Shown here: positions 55,402-64,000 of the stretch, in pieces | How positions within the stretch are numbered: position 1 is the stretch's first letter | How the letters are laid out: every line of letters begins with the position of its first letter | Source of the DNA: Gallaecimonas sp. GXIMD4217 | Lineage (GTDB): Bacteria > Pseudomonadota > Gammaproteobacteria > Enterobacterales > Gallaecimonadaceae | Length of the DNA: 64,000 nt | Assembly: GCF_038087665.1 (NCBI RefSeq) | Contig: NZ_CP149925.1 | Span: forward strand, 2,728,870 to 2,792,869 | Reading direction: 5' to 3' | The notes under the pieces: model-generated | What the model was told of the DNA's origin: nothing | What the model saw: the letters and a program-made list of their open reading frames with translations, nothing else | Database searches by the model: none | Translations under genes and position numbers: made by a program

Positions 55402-57149
55402 AAGCACTCTGGATCACATTGCTGTTGTTGCTAAGCCCGCTGCTGCCGGCCCAGGCGTCCAACCCGCTGCTGGCAGACCAGCTGCTGCAAAGCGAAGAGC
55501 CCGAATTCCTGCCCGTGGACCAGGCCTTCCAGTTCAACTTCATCCAGGACGGCGAAACCCTGAAGCTGGAATGGCAGGTAGCCGATGAATATTACCTCTA
55601 CCGCCACCGCTTCAAGGTCAACGGCCAGGGCGTCACCCTGGGCGAGCCGGTGCTGCCGCCAGGCAAGGCCCATTACGACGACTTCTTCGGCGAGACCCAG
55701 GTCTTCTACCAGCAGGTGAGCTTCGAGGTACCCATGAGCGCCATCCAGGACGGCGCCGAGGTCACCGTCAGCTACCAGGGCTGCGCCGAAGCGGGCCTGT
55801 GCTACCCGCCCACCAAGAAATCGGTACCCGTGGATCCGGTGGCCATGACCGTCACGGCACCGGCCGCCGGCCAATCCTCCGGCGCCGCCCAGAGCGAGCA
55901 GGATCGCCTGGCCGACATGCTGGCCGGCTCCAGCCTGGCCCTGACCCTGGCCGCCTTCTTCGGCGCCGGCCTGCTGATCGCCTTCACCCCCTGCGTCTTC
56001 CCCATGTACCCCATACTCACCGGCATCATCGCCGGAGCCGGCAGCAAACTGAGCACCGGCCGGGCCTTCAGCCTCTCCTTCCTCTACGTGCAGGGCATGG
56101 CCATCACCTATACCGCCCTTGGCCTGGTGGTGGCCAGCGCCGGCGCCCAGGTCCAGGCCGCCTTCCAGCACCCGGCCATACTGGTGGCGCTGTCGCTGCT
56201 GTTCGTGGTGCTGGCGGCGGCCATGTTCGGCCTGTTCAACCTGCAGCTGCCGTCCGGCCTCCAGGAACGCCTCAACGCCATCTCCAACAAGCAAAAGGGC
56301 GGCTCCATGGCCGGCGTGCTGGTGATGGGGGTGATCTCCGGCCTGGTGGCCAGCCCCTGTACCACGGCGCCTTTGACCGGCGCCCTGCTCTATGTGGCCC
56401 AGAGCGGCGACATGGTGCTGGGCGGCCTGGCCCTCTATGCCCTGTCCATGGGCATGGGCCTGCCGCTGCTGCTGCTGGGCACCTCCGGCGGCAAGCTGCT
56501 GCCAAGGGCCGGCGCCTGGATGGAGACCATCAAGCACCTGTTCGGCTTCATGCTGCTGGCGGTGCCGGTGCTGCTGCTGGGCCGGCTGCTCCCCGAGTGG
56601 GTCGAGAACCTGCTGTGGGCGGCGCTGCTGCTGGTCACCTTCAGCTACCTGGCCCAGGCCAACAGCACCAGCCGGGGCGGTTTCTGGAAAGGGGCCCGCA
56701 CCCTGGTGATCTTCCTGGGCCTGTTCAGCGGCGCCGTGCTGGGCTACCGCACCCTGTTCCCCCCTGCCGCCGTGCAGCAGGCCGAGCAGCACGGCCAGTT
56801 CCAGAAGGTCCGCAACCTGGCCGAGATGCAGCAGGTGATCGCCGCCGCCAGCGCCCAGGGCAAGCCGGTGATGGTGGACTTCTATGCCGACTGGTGCGTG
56901 GCCTGCAAGGAATTCGAGAAGTACACCTTCACCGACCCCAGGGTGCAGGCCCGCTTCAAGGACATGGTGCTGGTGCAGACCGACGTCACCGACAACACCG
57001 AGCAGGACATCGCGATGATGAACCACTATCAGGTGCTGGGCCTGCCCACCCTGCTGTTCTTCGACGGCCAGGGCCAGGAGCTGAAGACGCTGCGGGTGAC
57101 CGGCTTCCAGAAGGCGGACCGCTTCCTGGAGACCCTGGCCCGGCTCTGA
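55398..57149 (+). CDS. dsbD: Thiol:disulfide interchange protein DsbD
   Basis: Carries electrons from cytosolic thioredoxin across the inner membrane to DsbC, DsbG and CcmG. 583 residues from ATG 55398: signal peptide (ending PAQA), alpha domain with the Cys pair in GCAEAGLCYPPTK (about 128-135), eight-helix beta domain with FTPCVFPMYP and SPCTTAP cysteines, and thioredoxin-like gamma domain with YADWCVACKEFE (about 495-506). Length matches E. coli. The start overlaps the cutA stop. Confidence 0.97.
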   Translation: MKALWITLLLLLSPLLPAQASNPLLADQLLQSEEPEFLPVDQAFQFNFIQDGETLKLEWQVADEYYLYRHRFKVNGQGVTLGEPVLPPGKAHYDDFFGETQVFYQQVSFEVPMSAIQDGAEVTVSYQGCAEAGLCYPPTKKSVPVDPVAMTVTAPAAGQSSGAAQSEQDRLADMLAGSSLALTLAAFFGAGLLIAFTPCVFPMYPILTGIIAGAGSKLSTGRAFSLSFLYVQGMAITYTALGLVVASAGAQVQAAFQHPAILVALSLLFVVLAAAMFGLFNLQLPSGLQERLNAISNKQKGGSMAGVLVMGVISGLVASPCTTAPLTGALLYVAQSGDMVLGGLALYALSMGMGLPLLLLGTSGGKLLPRAGAWMETIKHLFGFMLLAVPVLLLGRLLPEWVENLLWAALLLVTFSYLAQANSTSRGGFWKGARTLVIFLGLFSGAVLGYRTLFPPAAVQQAEQHGQFQKVRNLAEMQQVIAAASAQGKPVMVDFYADWCVACKEFEKYTFTDPRVQARFKDMVLVQTDVTDNTEQDIAMMNHYQVLGLPTLLFFDGQGQELKTLRVTGFQKADRFLETLARL

Positions 57150-57162
57150 GCGCCGGGGTCAA

Positions 57163-57190
57163 GAAAAGGGCGCCCGATGGCGCCCTTTTT
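57163..57190 (+). terminator. Bidirectional terminator between dsbD and the PilZ gene
   Basis: Hairpin AAAAGGGCGCC/GGCGCCCTTTT with loop CGAT and flanking T residues; overlaps the last codon region of the convergent gene at 57190. Confidence 0.9.
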
Positions 57191-57603
57191 CATGGCCGGG
57201 AAGCGGCCCTGGCCAGGCCGGCCACATAATCGTTCAGCAGCCGCTCGCCCTCGCCCTGGTAGTGGGTTATCCGGCAACCCAGCAGGTAGCAGTCCTGGGC
57301 CTGGCGGCGCACATAGACGATGGCGCAACTAACCCGGATCGCCTGGGCACCGGCCTCGGGCTGGAACAGCACCGGGATGCGGAGTTCGGCACGGCGGTCG
57401 GGGAGCTGGATGTTGGGGGTGAGCTCCAGGATCAGCTGCCGCGGACAGGCCAGTTTCAGCCCCGAGGCCGAGACATTGGTCAGGGTCACCGCTATGGGCT
57501 CGCCCTTGGTCTCCACCTTGGCCGGCAGCTTGGTGTCGTAACGGGGCTCCCGTCGTTTGTCCTTGTAGCTGAAGAGGCTCAATCTGAAATCTCCACTGGC
57601 CAT
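57190..57603 (-). CDS. PilZ-domain c-di-GMP-binding protein
   Basis: 137 residues, a single PilZ domain. The two c-di-GMP-contact motifs are visible: RREPR near 17-21 and NVSASGLKL near 43-51 (the (D/N)xSxxG box). Single-domain PilZ proteins act as adaptors in motility, adhesion or secretion; the target is unknown. No partner gene is beside it. The LapA-like adhesin and MotX elsewhere in the window are outputs that c-di-GMP often controls, but no link is shown. Confidence 0.85.
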   Translation of the reverse strand: MASGDFRLSLFSYKDKRREPRYDTKLPAKVETKGEPIAVTLTNVSASGLKLACPRQLILELTPNIQLPDRRAELRIPVLFQPEAGAQAIRVSCAIVYVRRQAQDCYLLGCRITHYQGEGERLLNDYVAGLARAASRP

Positions 57604-57768
57604 TTCCCATAGCTTAGGAATTTGGCGACTTTACGGCTGATCCGCTGGCAAAAAACGTGATTAGAGCCAATTCTAAGCTGATGTTCCAGAGCAGGCCGCA
57701 TCGGGCTCATGGCCGCAAGGCAAGATCATAGGCAACTATCGGCTTCCTGCTGAGATAAGACCAGTATT

Positions 57769-57799
57769 TTGCTGCCATTTTGCAGCAAGCCGATATAAT
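57769..57799 (+). promoter_or_regulatory. Promoter of aroQ-accBC with inverted repeat
   Basis: TTGCTG (57770-57775 region) and TATAAT (57794-57799) form a sigma-70-like promoter with a long spacer (19 nt; 17 nt if GATATA is the -10). The inverted repeat TTGCTGC/GCAGCAA (57769-57775, 57782-57788) covers the -35 and could be a repressor site. The leader to aroQ is about 100 nt. The rest of 57604-57900 shows no gene. Confidence 0.55.
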
Positions 57800-57903
57800 G
57801 CCTTAAAGACGGATGCACTTTGGGGAAGTGGTCGGATCACAGCATCTTGCCCGCCCATTTCTTGGAAGATGCCCAGTATTTCGCGCAATTTCGCCGGAAA
57901 ATG

Positions 57904-58353
57904 ATGACACAAAAGACCCTCTTGCTGCTCAATGGCCCCAACCTCAATCTGCTCGGCAGTCGCGAGCCGGAGATCTACGGCCATGACAGCCTGGATGACA
58001 TTGTCAGCGAGCTCAGCGAACAGGCTCAACAGCAGGGTATGCAGCTAAAACATCTGCAGAGCAATGCCGAGCACGAGCTGATCGACGCCATCCACGGCGC
58101 CCGTGGTGTAGCGGACTTTATCATCATCAACCCGGCCGCCTTTACCCACACCTCCGTGGCGCTGCGCGATGCACTGGCCGGCGTGGCCATTCCCTTTATC
58201 GAAGTGCACCTGTCCAATGTCCATGCCCGCGAGCCCTTCAGGCGCCATTCCTATCTGTCGGATCTGGCCGAAGGGGTCATCTGCGGCTTGGGCAAACAGG
58301 GTTATCAATTCGCGCTTGCCGCCGCCATCAGCCGGCTGCAGGCCAATCCTTAA
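57904..58353 (+). CDS. aroQ: Type II 3-dehydroquinate dehydratase
   Basis: Shikimate-pathway enzyme, dodecameric. 149 residues from ATG 57904 (ATG 57901 is adjacent and would leave too little room after GGAAA). [20 protein letters not shown] holds the catalytic Arg and Tyr (SREPEIYG), [15 protein letters not shown] the NxExE region, [17 protein letters not shown] the Asn/His loop and [17 protein letters not shown] the closing His. Head of the aroQ-accB-accC operon, as in Vibrio. Confidence 0.97.
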   Translation: MTQKTLLLLNGPNLNLLGSREPEIYGHDSLDDIVSELSEQAQQQGMQLKHLQSNAEHELIDAIHGARGVADFIIINPAAFTHTSVALRDALAGVAIPFIEVHLSNVHAREPFRRHSYLSDLAEGVICGLGKQGYQFALAAAISRLQANP

Positions 58354-58374
58354 AGACAATTAGAGAAGAGCCTT

Positions 58375-58830
58375 ATGGATATCCGCAAGATCAAGAAGCT
58401 CATCGAACTGGTTGAAGAGTCCGGCATCAACGAGCTGGAAATCACCGAAGGGGAAGAGTCCGTACGCATCAGCCGTGGTGGCAGTGTTGCCGCTGCACCC
58501 ATGCAGTACCAGATCCCGGCTCCGGCCGCCGCCCCCGCGCCTGTTGCTGCCGCTGCGCCGGCCGCCGAGGCCGCCCCGGCCGCCGAGGAGATCAGCGGTC
58601 ATACCGTGAAATCCCCCATGGTCGGCACCTTCTACCGCGCTCCCAGCCCGGAAGCCAAGGCTTTCGTTGAAGTGGGCCAGCAGGTCAACAAGGGCGATAC
58701 CCTGTGCATCATCGAGGCCATGAAGATGATGAACCAGATCGAAGCCGACGTGTCCGGTACCGTCAAGGCCATCCTGGTCGAGAACGGCGAGCCGGTCGAA
58801 TTTGACGAGCCGCTGTTCATCATCGAATAA
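58375..58830 (+). CDS. accB: Biotin carboxyl carrier protein of acetyl-CoA carboxylase
   Basis: Carries biotin between the carboxylase and transferase sites for malonyl-CoA synthesis. 151 residues: N-terminal helix ([20 protein letters not shown]), an Ala/Pro-rich hinge (about 42-72), and the biotinyl domain with [17 protein letters not shown] thumb and [12 protein letters not shown], whose Lys is biotinylated. 21 nt after aroQ, 9 nt before accC. Confidence 0.98.
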   Translation: MDIRKIKKLIELVEESGINELEITEGEESVRISRGGSVAAAPMQYQIPAPAAAPAPVAAAAPAAEAAPAAEEISGHTVKSPMVGTFYRAPSPEAKAFVEVGQQVNKGDTLCIIEAMKMMNQIEADVSGTVKAILVENGEPVEFDEPLFIIE

Positions 58831-58839
58831 GGACGAGTC

Positions 58840-60198
58840 ATGCTGGATAAAGTCGTCATCGCCAACCGCGGTGAGATTGCCCTGCGCATCCTGAGGGCCT
58901 GTCGCGAGATGGGCATCAAGACGGTTGCCGTGCACTCCACCGCCGACAGCGATCTCAAACATGTGCTGCTGGCCGACGAGAGCATCTGCATCGGTCCGCC
59001 GGCCGCCACCAACAGCTACCTGAACATCCCGGCCCTGATCGCCGCCGCCGAAGTGACCAACGCGGTGGCCATCCACCCGGGTTACGGCTTCCTGGCGGAA
59101 AACGCCGACTTCGCCGAGCAGGTGGAGAAGAGCGATTTCATCTTCATCGGTCCCAAGGCCGACACCATCCGCCTGATGGGCGACAAGGTGTCCGCCATCG
59201 CCGCCATGAAGAAGGCCGGCGTGCCCTGCGTGCCCGGCTCCGACGGCCCCCTGGGCAGTGACGAGGCCCGCAACAAGGCCATCGCCAAGCGCATCGGTTA
59301 CCCGGTGATCATCAAGGCCTCTGGTGGCGGCGGTGGTCGCGGCATGCGCGTGGTGCGCTCCGAGGCCGAACTAATCGGCTCCATCGCCACCACCCGCAGC
59401 GAAGCCAAGGCCGCCTTCGGCAACCCCGAAGTCTACATGGAGAAGTTCCTGGAGAACCCGCGCCACATCGAGGTGCAGGTGCTGGCCGACGGCCAGGGCA
59501 ACGCCATCCACCTGGGCGAGCGTGACTGCTCCATGCAGCGCCGCCACCAGAAGGTGGTGGAAGAGGCCCCCGCGCCCGGCATCACCGAAGCCATGCGCAA
59601 GGGCATCGGCGAGCGCTGCGCCCGCGCCTGTGTGGAGATCGGCTACCGCGGCGCCGGTACCTTCGAGTTCCTGTACGAGAACGGCGAGTTCTATTTCATC
59701 GAAATGAACACCCGTATCCAGGTGGAGCATCCGGTCACCGAGATGGTCACCGGCGTGGATCTGATCAAGGAGCAGCTGCGCATCGCCGCCGGCCAGCCCC
59801 TGTCCATCAGCCAGGACGACGTGAAGATCAGCGGCCATGCCATCGAGTGCCGTATCAACGCCGAGGATCCCCGCACCTTCATCCCCAGCCCGGGTACAAT
59901 CAACCGCTTCCACGCCCCGGGTGGCCTGGGCATCCGCTGGGATTCCCACATCTACTCCGGCTACAAGGTGCCGCCCCACTACGATTCCATGGTGGGCAAG
60001 CTGATCACCTACGGCGAGAACCGGGACGTGGCCATCGCCCGCATGCAGAATGCGCTGGACGAGCTGGTGGTCGAAGGCATCAAGACCAACGTGCCTCTGC
60101 AGAAGCTGATCATGAAGGACGAGAACTTCTACAACGGTGGAACCAATATCCACTACCTGGAGAAGAAGCTCGCCGCCATGGAAGCGGAAGAAAAATAA
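58840..60198 (+). CDS. accC: Acetyl-CoA carboxylase biotin carboxylase subunit
   Basis: ATP-grasp enzyme that carboxylates biotin on AccB. 452 residues: [20 protein letters not shown], the Gly-rich lid [14 protein letters not shown] (about 159-172), [18 protein letters not shown] (about 227-244) and [14 protein letters not shown] (about 288-301, catalytic Arg and Glu). Full length. A terminator follows. Confidence 0.99.
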   Translation: MLDKVVIANRGEIALRILRACREMGIKTVAVHSTADSDLKHVLLADESICIGPPAATNSYLNIPALIAAAEVTNAVAIHPGYGFLAENADFAEQVEKSDFIFIGPKADTIRLMGDKVSAIAAMKKAGVPCVPGSDGPLGSDEARNKAIAKRIGYPVIIKASGGGGGRGMRVVRSEAELIGSIATTRSEAKAAFGNPEVYMEKFLENPRHIEVQVLADGQGNAIHLGERDCSMQRRHQKVVEEAPAPGITEAMRKGIGERCARACVEIGYRGAGTFEFLYENGEFYFIEMNTRIQVEHPVTEMVTGVDLIKEQLRIAAGQPLSISQDDVKISGHAIECRINAEDPRTFIPSPGTINRFHAPGGLGIRWDSHIYSGYKVPPHYDSMVGKLITYGENRDVAIARMQNALDELVVEGIKTNVPLQKLIMKDENFYNGGTNIHYLEKKLAAMEAEEK

Positions 60199-60202
60199 GC
60201 AA

Positions 60203-60232
60203 AAACGCCGGCAAAAGCCGGCGTTTCTTTTT
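60203..60232 (+). terminator. Terminator of aroQ-accB-accC
   Basis: Hairpin AAACGCCGGC/GCCGGCGTTT with loop AAAA, then a CTTTTTT tract, just after the accC stop. Confidence 0.92.
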
Positions 60233-60278
60233 TGGGGCTCTGCACTAGGCTTTCAGAAAAGCCTGCCAGGGATACCCC

Positions 60279-62273
60279 ATGGACCATCACCCCCTCGTCC
60301 CCCCACAGACCCGCCTCGCCGAGATCACCACCAAGGCCCTGCTGCTGGGTGCCCTGCTGTCCATGGTGCTGGCCGCCGCCAATGCCTATATCGGCCTGTT
60401 GGTGGGCCTGACGGTTTCCGCTTCCATTCCGGCCGCCGCCCTGTCCATGGGCGTACTCAGGCTGTTCCGCCGCTCCACCATTCTCGAGAACAACATGGTG
60501 CAGACCGCCGCTTCGGCGGGGGAATCCCTGGTGGCCGGCATCATCTTCACCCTGCCGGCCCTGGTGATGATGAAGGCCTGGTCCGGCTACGACTACGGCC
60601 CCATGGTGGCCATCGCCATCCTCGGCGGGGTGCTGGGGGTGGCCTTCACCATACCGCTGCGCCGGGCGCTGATCGTCGAGGCGGCCCTGGCCTTCCCGGA
60701 GGGGGTGGCCACGGCCGAAGTGCTCAAGACCGGTGGCGTGCAGACCGACAAGGACCATCCCGAGTACCAGCCCAGCGCCGAGGCCAGGCGCGGCTTCTGG
60801 ACCTTGCTCCAGGCCGCCGCCCTGGGCGGCCTCATCAAACTGGGCGAGTCCGGCCTTGGGCTGCTGGCCGGCGGCCTGGCCACCACCCAGGCCTGGCTGG
60901 GTGGGCGCTGGCTGCTGATGGCCAACATCACCCTGAGCCCGGCCCTGCTGGGGGTGGGCTATATCGTCGGCCTCAACATCGCCGTGCTGGTGTTCCTGGG
61001 CGGGGTCATAGGCACCCTGATCGGCGTGCCCCTGAACTGGTATCTGAACGGCGAGGCGCTGCTGGCCAGCACCGGCATCCAGGCCGGCTCCCTGGCCGAG
61101 CTGGGACCGGCCGACTGGCAGGCCCTGGCCGGGGCCTCCTGGCAGCAATGCCGGCGTATCGGCGTCGGCGCCATGATGGTGGGCGGGCTCTGGTCCCTGC
61201 TCAGCCTGGCCCGCCCCCTCTACCAGGGGATCAGGGCCAGCATCCAGGCCTACCGCCACATCCGCGCCAACGGCCGCGACGGCCTGGTCCGCACCGAGTT
61301 CGACACCCCCATCCCCTATGTGCTGCTGCTGACCCTGGCGTCCATACTGCCGCTGTACTTCATCTTCCTCTATGCCCTGCAGGGCCACGAAGGCGGCAGC
61401 ACCATCGCCGCCGTGATGACGGTGCTGATGCTGGTATTCGGCTTCGTGTTCGCCTCGGTGGCGGGCTACATGGCCGGGCTGGTGGGCTCCAGCAACAACC
61501 CCATCAGCGGCGTCACCATCGCCACGGTGATCGTCTCGGCGCTGATCCTGCTGCAGCTGATGGGCAACGAAGGCCCGGCGGCCAGGATAGGCCCCATCGC
61601 CGTCATGTACCTGGCCGGCATGATCTGCTCCGCCGCCGCCATCGCCGGCGACAACATGCAGGATCTCAAGTGTGGCCACCTGGTCGGCGCCACCCCCTGG
61701 CGGCAGCAGTTGTTCCAGGTGGTGGGGGTGGTGGCCGCGGCCCTGGTTATCCCCTGGGTACTGGACGTGCTGGACAACGGCTACGGCATAGGGAGACCCA
61801 GCCCGCTGAATCCGGAGGCCACGCCCCTGTCGGCGCCCCAGGCCAGCCTGATGCGGGATCTGGCCAGCGGCGTCTTCGGCAACGGCATCGAATGGGGCTA
61901 CATCTATATCGGCTTCGCCCTGGCGGTGGCGTTGATCGTGTTGGACGAGTGGCAGCGCCGGCGCGGCTCCAGCTTCCGCTTCCCGGTGCTGGCGGTGGCG
62001 GTGGGGGTCTACCTGCCCATGGGACTGTCGGTGCCCATCTTTGTCGGCGGCCTGCTGGCCCATGCCCTGCGCAACAGGACGCAGGGCAACGGCAAGGGCC
62101 TGCTGCTGGCCTCGGGCCTGATCACCGGCGAGGCGTTGATGGGGGTGCTGGTGGCGGTGGCGGCGGTGACCCTGCCGGGGCAGCTGCCCTGGCTGGACGG
62201 CCTGGCCCTGGCGCCCTGGCTGGGCGCCGCCGCCCTGCTGGGCTGTATCTATTACCTGTACAGGCGCAGCTAG
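60279..62273 (+). CDS. OPT-family oligopeptide/metal-chelate transporter
   Basis: Inner-membrane proton-coupled transporter of 664 residues with about fifteen predicted helices. TTKALLLGALLSMVLAAANAYIGLLVGLTVSASIPAA near the start (positions about 17-53), ENNMVQTAASAGESL, FPEGVATAEVLKTGG and GSSNNPISGVTIATV are family signatures of bacterial OPT proteins. Peptide or siderophore/metal-peptide substrates are known in the family; none can be picked here. ATG 60279 has CAGGGAT upstream. Single gene after the accBC terminator; its stop is 1 nt from the convergent gene's stop. Confidence 0.92.
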   Translation: MDHHPLVPPQTRLAEITTKALLLGALLSMVLAAANAYIGLLVGLTVSASIPAAALSMGVLRLFRRSTILENNMVQTAASAGESLVAGIIFTLPALVMMKAWSGYDYGPMVAIAILGGVLGVAFTIPLRRALIVEAALAFPEGVATAEVLKTGGVQTDKDHPEYQPSAEARRGFWTLLQAAALGGLIKLGESGLGLLAGGLATTQAWLGGRWLLMANITLSPALLGVGYIVGLNIAVLVFLGGVIGTLIGVPLNWYLNGEALLASTGIQAGSLAELGPADWQALAGASWQQCRRIGVGAMMVGGLWSLLSLARPLYQGIRASIQAYRHIRANGRDGLVRTEFDTPIPYVLLLTLASILPLYFIFLYALQGHEGGSTIAAVMTVLMLVFGFVFASVAGYMAGLVGSSNNPISGVTIATVIVSALILLQLMGNEGPAARIGPIAVMYLAGMICSAAAIAGDNMQDLKCGHLVGATPWRQQLFQVVGVVAAALVIPWVLDVLDNGYGIGRPSPLNPEATPLSAPQASLMRDLASGVFGNGIEWGYIYIGFALAVALIVLDEWQRRRGSSFRFPVLAVAVGVYLPMGLSVPIFVGGLLAHALRNRTQGNGKGLLLASGLITGEALMGVLVAVAAVTLPGQLPWLDGLALAPWLGAAALLGCIYYLYRRS

Positions 62274-62274
62274 G

Positions 62275-62724
62275 CTACTGCCGTTCGAGGACCAGGCCGA
62301 TATAGCCCTGGCTGTGGGGCTGCACCGTGAACAGGCGTCGCTCGTCCAGCCGCCACAAATAGGGCAGCCGCAGCTGGGTATCGGTGCGGAACAGGGCCCG
62401 GTTGGGCTCGGGCTCCAGGGGATGGAAGCGGTTCCGGCCCGGCCTGTCGCCCCGGGCCGACAGGGCCAGGGTCTGTTGCTGTTGCCCCATCACCTCGCCG
62501 TTTGGCCAGAGGTAGGTGGTACCCAGCCGCAGCTCCTTGCCCTGGCCATGCAATCGGTAATCTATGGTCAGCTCCTTGCCCTCGGCCGGGAACAGCACCT
62601 TGCCCTGCCAGTGGCCCTGCAGCGCCAAGGTCGGGTAATGCTCCCCCAGGCTCAGGCCCAGGCCATAGCTGGCCGGCAGCAGCAAGGCCGCCAGGATCAG
62701 TCTGCGCTGCCAAGGGCCCGGCAT
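62275..62724 (-). CDS. Hypothetical periplasmic/membrane-anchored protein
   Basis: 149 residues from ATG 62724, preceded by AAGGAGG at 6 nt. An N-terminal hydrophobic segment (about 8-26, LILAALLLPASYGLGLSLG) acts as signal or anchor. The rest is predicted beta-rich (GKVLFPAEGKELTIDYRL, LGTTYLWPNGEVMG, LFTVQPHSQGYIGLVLE), lipocalin-like in appearance but not assignable. It overlaps the end of the upstream gene by 28 nt, so the two form a pair. Not recognised. Confidence 0.7.
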   Translation of the reverse strand: MPGPWQRRLILAALLLPASYGLGLSLGEHYPTLALQGHWQGKVLFPAEGKELTIDYRLHGQGKELRLGTTYLWPNGEVMGQQQQTLALSARGDRPGRNRFHPLEPEPNRALFRTDTQLRLPYLWRLDERRLFTVQPHSQGYIGLVLERQ

Positions 62725-63086
62725 CGCCAGCCTCCTTCTGCGGGCTCGCAGCCCACCCATTGCCCGTCCTGGTCGCTGACCAGGCTGCCCACGGCCAGCT
62801 CGGTGGCCAGCGCCTGCAACGCCTCGGACGGCGGCCGGGGGTAAAGTCGCCCGTCCACTTCCACATAGCCCCGTTGCAGCCCCAGCTGGCCCTGGCTGAG
62901 TCCCAGGCTGAACAGGCCGTAACAGCAGGCCAGCACCAAGGCCCAGAACGGCAACCACAACCACCAGCGCCCCCCGGGGGCACTGGGCTGGTTGAAGGTC
63001 TCCTCCAGGAAGGCCTTCTCGTCTTCGCTGAGGATCTCCTCACCGGACAGGGACTGTGACACGGATGACTCCTCGACGGCGCACAT
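62697..63086 (-). CDS. Hypothetical single-pass membrane protein
   Basis: 129 residues: an acidic cytosolic part (about 1-38), a Trp-rich membrane helix (about 40-62, WWLWLPFWALVLACCYG), then a periplasmic domain with YVEVDGRLYPRPPSEAL and two Cys (GCEPAEGGWRC) that could form a disulphide. The ribosome site is weak (ACGGG). The topology recalls small membrane regulators, but no DNA-binding domain is present. Not recognised. Confidence 0.7.
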   Translation of the reverse strand: MCAVEESSVSQSLSGEEILSEDEKAFLEETFNQPSAPGGRWWLWLPFWALVLACCYGLFSLGLSQGQLGLQRGYVEVDGRLYPRPPSEALQALATELAVGSLVSDQDGQWVGCEPAEGGWRCRALGSAD

Positions 63087-63191
63087 GAACGCCCGTTATA
63101 GGGTATTGACCGGCCCAGGGCGGCTTTTCTCCACGACGGGCGCAACTGGGCAGCGGATATCATCCTGACTGAAAAACAACGGAAGCTGAAC

Positions 63192-63219
63192 AAAAAAAGG
63201 GCGGCCAAGGCCGCCCTTT
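63192..63219 (-). terminator. Terminator of the protease-like gene
   Basis: Hairpin AAAGGGCGGCC/GGCCGCCCTTT on the minus strand followed by a T tract, 16 nt past the stop. Confidence 0.92.
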
Positions 63220-63235
63220 GCGTTCCCTGCTGCTA

Positions 63236-64000
63236 TCAGAGGGAAACGGTCAGCTCTGCCGAGCAGTTGCTGCTGCCGGCTTCACAGATCTGATAGAGGT
63301 AATCGCCGCCATTGCTGCTGAAGCGATCCCGGTAGCGACCGTCGTTGTCGGTGCTGTCGATGAGCACGCCGTCACGGTAGATGTCCACCAGGGCGCCTGT
63401 GGCACCGCTCCACTGCAGATCCACCGAAGCGTTGCCGCGGCGGGACAGGGACGAGCGCTTGAGGCTGAGCTCGATGCTGGACTCGGCCACCGTCACCTGC
63501 TGGCTGGCGGTGTCGCTGAGGCCGTCGGCATCGGTCACGGTCAGGGTGACCGTGTAGGTGCCGCCACTGGCATAGCTGTGGGACGGGTTGACCTCGCTGG
63601 CGCCGTTGCCGTCACCGAAATTCCAGCTCCAGTCGACGATGTTGTTGTCGGCGTCGCTGGAAGCGTCGGTGAAGGCCACGTTAAGGCCATCGACGCTGGC
63701 GCTGAAGTCCGCCACCGGCGCCTGGGGCTGGCTGCCACCGTCGCTCTTGGCGGTGATGGTCATGCCCCAGCTGTTGAGGGTACCGGTGTCGGCGCTGGCG
63801 TTGTCGGACACGCTCAGGGTCCAGGTGCCGTTCATGGCCTCGCCGTTGAAGCTGTCCAGCGTCCAGGAGCCGATCACGTCGTCGGCGCTGCCGCCGCTGC
63901 GGTTATGGAGCACATGCTCGGTGCCCGCCGGCGAGATCAGCGACACGATCAGATCACCACTGTAGGTATGGCTGATATTGACGTTGGCCTCGACCCCGAA
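63236..64000 (-). CDS. Secreted protein C-terminus: P-domain, PKD domain and beta domain (probable subtilisin-like protease), 5' end outside window
   Basis: The reading frame is open through the right edge, so only the last 255 residues are seen. Order: a proprotein-convertase P domain (HTYSGDLIVSLISPAGTEHV, then VIGSWTLDSFNGEAMNGTW), a PKD domain (AFTDASSDADNNIVDWSWNF, then TVTLTVTDADG) and a C-terminal beta domain with two Cys (ICEAGSSNCS). P plus PKD tails are common on secreted S8 serine proteases of marine gammaproteobacteria; the catalytic part is off the window, so the enzyme class is an inference. Confidence 0.8.
   Translation of the reverse strand, partial: FGVEANVNISHTYSGDLIVSLISPAGTEHVLHNRSGGSADDVIGSWTLDSFNGEAMNGTWTLSVSDNASADTGTLNSWGMTITAKSDGGSQPQAPVADFSASVDGLNVAFTDASSDADNNIVDWSWNFGDGNGASEVNPSHSYASGGTYTVTLTVTDADGLSDTASQQVTVAESSIELSLKRSSLSRRGNASVDLQWSGATGALVDIYRDGVLIDSTDNDGRYRDRFSSNGGDYLYQICEAGSSNCSAELTVSL

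Overview
The window is a GC-rich, mostly housekeeping stretch of a gammaproteobacterial chromosome. Several features suggest an Alteromonadales/Aeromonadales-like marine or brackish bacterium: the gene orders rpsF-priB-rpsR-rplI, mutL-miaA-hfq-hflX-hflK-hflC-purA, orn/rsgA-psd-mscM, efp/epmB, fxsA-groS-groL-cutA-dsbD and aroQ-accB-accC; a sodium-type polar flagellar gene (motX); and a Shewanella-type TonB receptor. Gallaecimonas or a relative would fit, but that is an inference from gene content only.

Layout. 1-10.9 kb (minus): a surface-adhesion module. A 2936-residue type I-secreted protein has 18 tandem 100-residue VCBS repeats, two T1SS-143-like units and a von Willebrand A domain. Its LapB/HlyB-type ABC transporter follows and runs off the left edge. 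11.0-17.2 kb: ribosomal genes rpsF-priB-rpsR-rplI, a DUF481 outer-membrane protein, rlmB, rnr, and motX behind a near-consensus FliA promoter. 17.3-20.0 kb: a TonB-dependent receptor on the plus strand. 20.1-32.6 kb (minus): purA, a DUF2065 gene, a kynureninase-like PLP enzyme, hflC, hflK, hflX, hfq, miaA, mutL, amiB, tsaE and nnrD, many with overlapping ends. 32.6-35.3 kb: queG and three little-known small genes.

35.4-36.3 kb holds the most unusual structure. One operon carries three identical tRNA-Gly(GCC) genes. Between and before them lie five ~90-bp units that each start with the 5' half of the same tRNA but lack a glycine anticodon, a T arm and a 3' acceptor strand. A strong promoter precedes the array and a terminator follows it.

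36.4-48.5 kb: orn divergent from rsgA-psd-EamA transporter-mscM-glycerophosphodiesterase; then a small Cys/His membrane protein and a His-rich, ZnuD-like TonB receptor that probably handle zinc; then efp divergent from epmB, which encodes its modifying aminomutase. 48.5-52.3 kb: an ECF sigma factor overlapping a two-helix membrane protein, then VOC, YaeQ, cold-shock, histidine-phosphatase and glutaredoxin-like genes. 52.3-60.2 kb: groES-groEL with a clear sigma-32 promoter, fxsA, cutA-dsbD, a PilZ protein, and aroQ-accB-accC. 60.3-64 kb: an OPT-family transporter, two unrecognised membrane-associated genes, and the C-terminal part of a secreted protease-like protein cut by the right edge.

I saw no IS element, prophage, CRISPR array or defence island. 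The best leads for new biology are the tRNA-half array, the LapA-like adhesin that has lost its canonical LapG site, and the ECF sigma/membrane-protein pair with a candidate self-regulated promoter.
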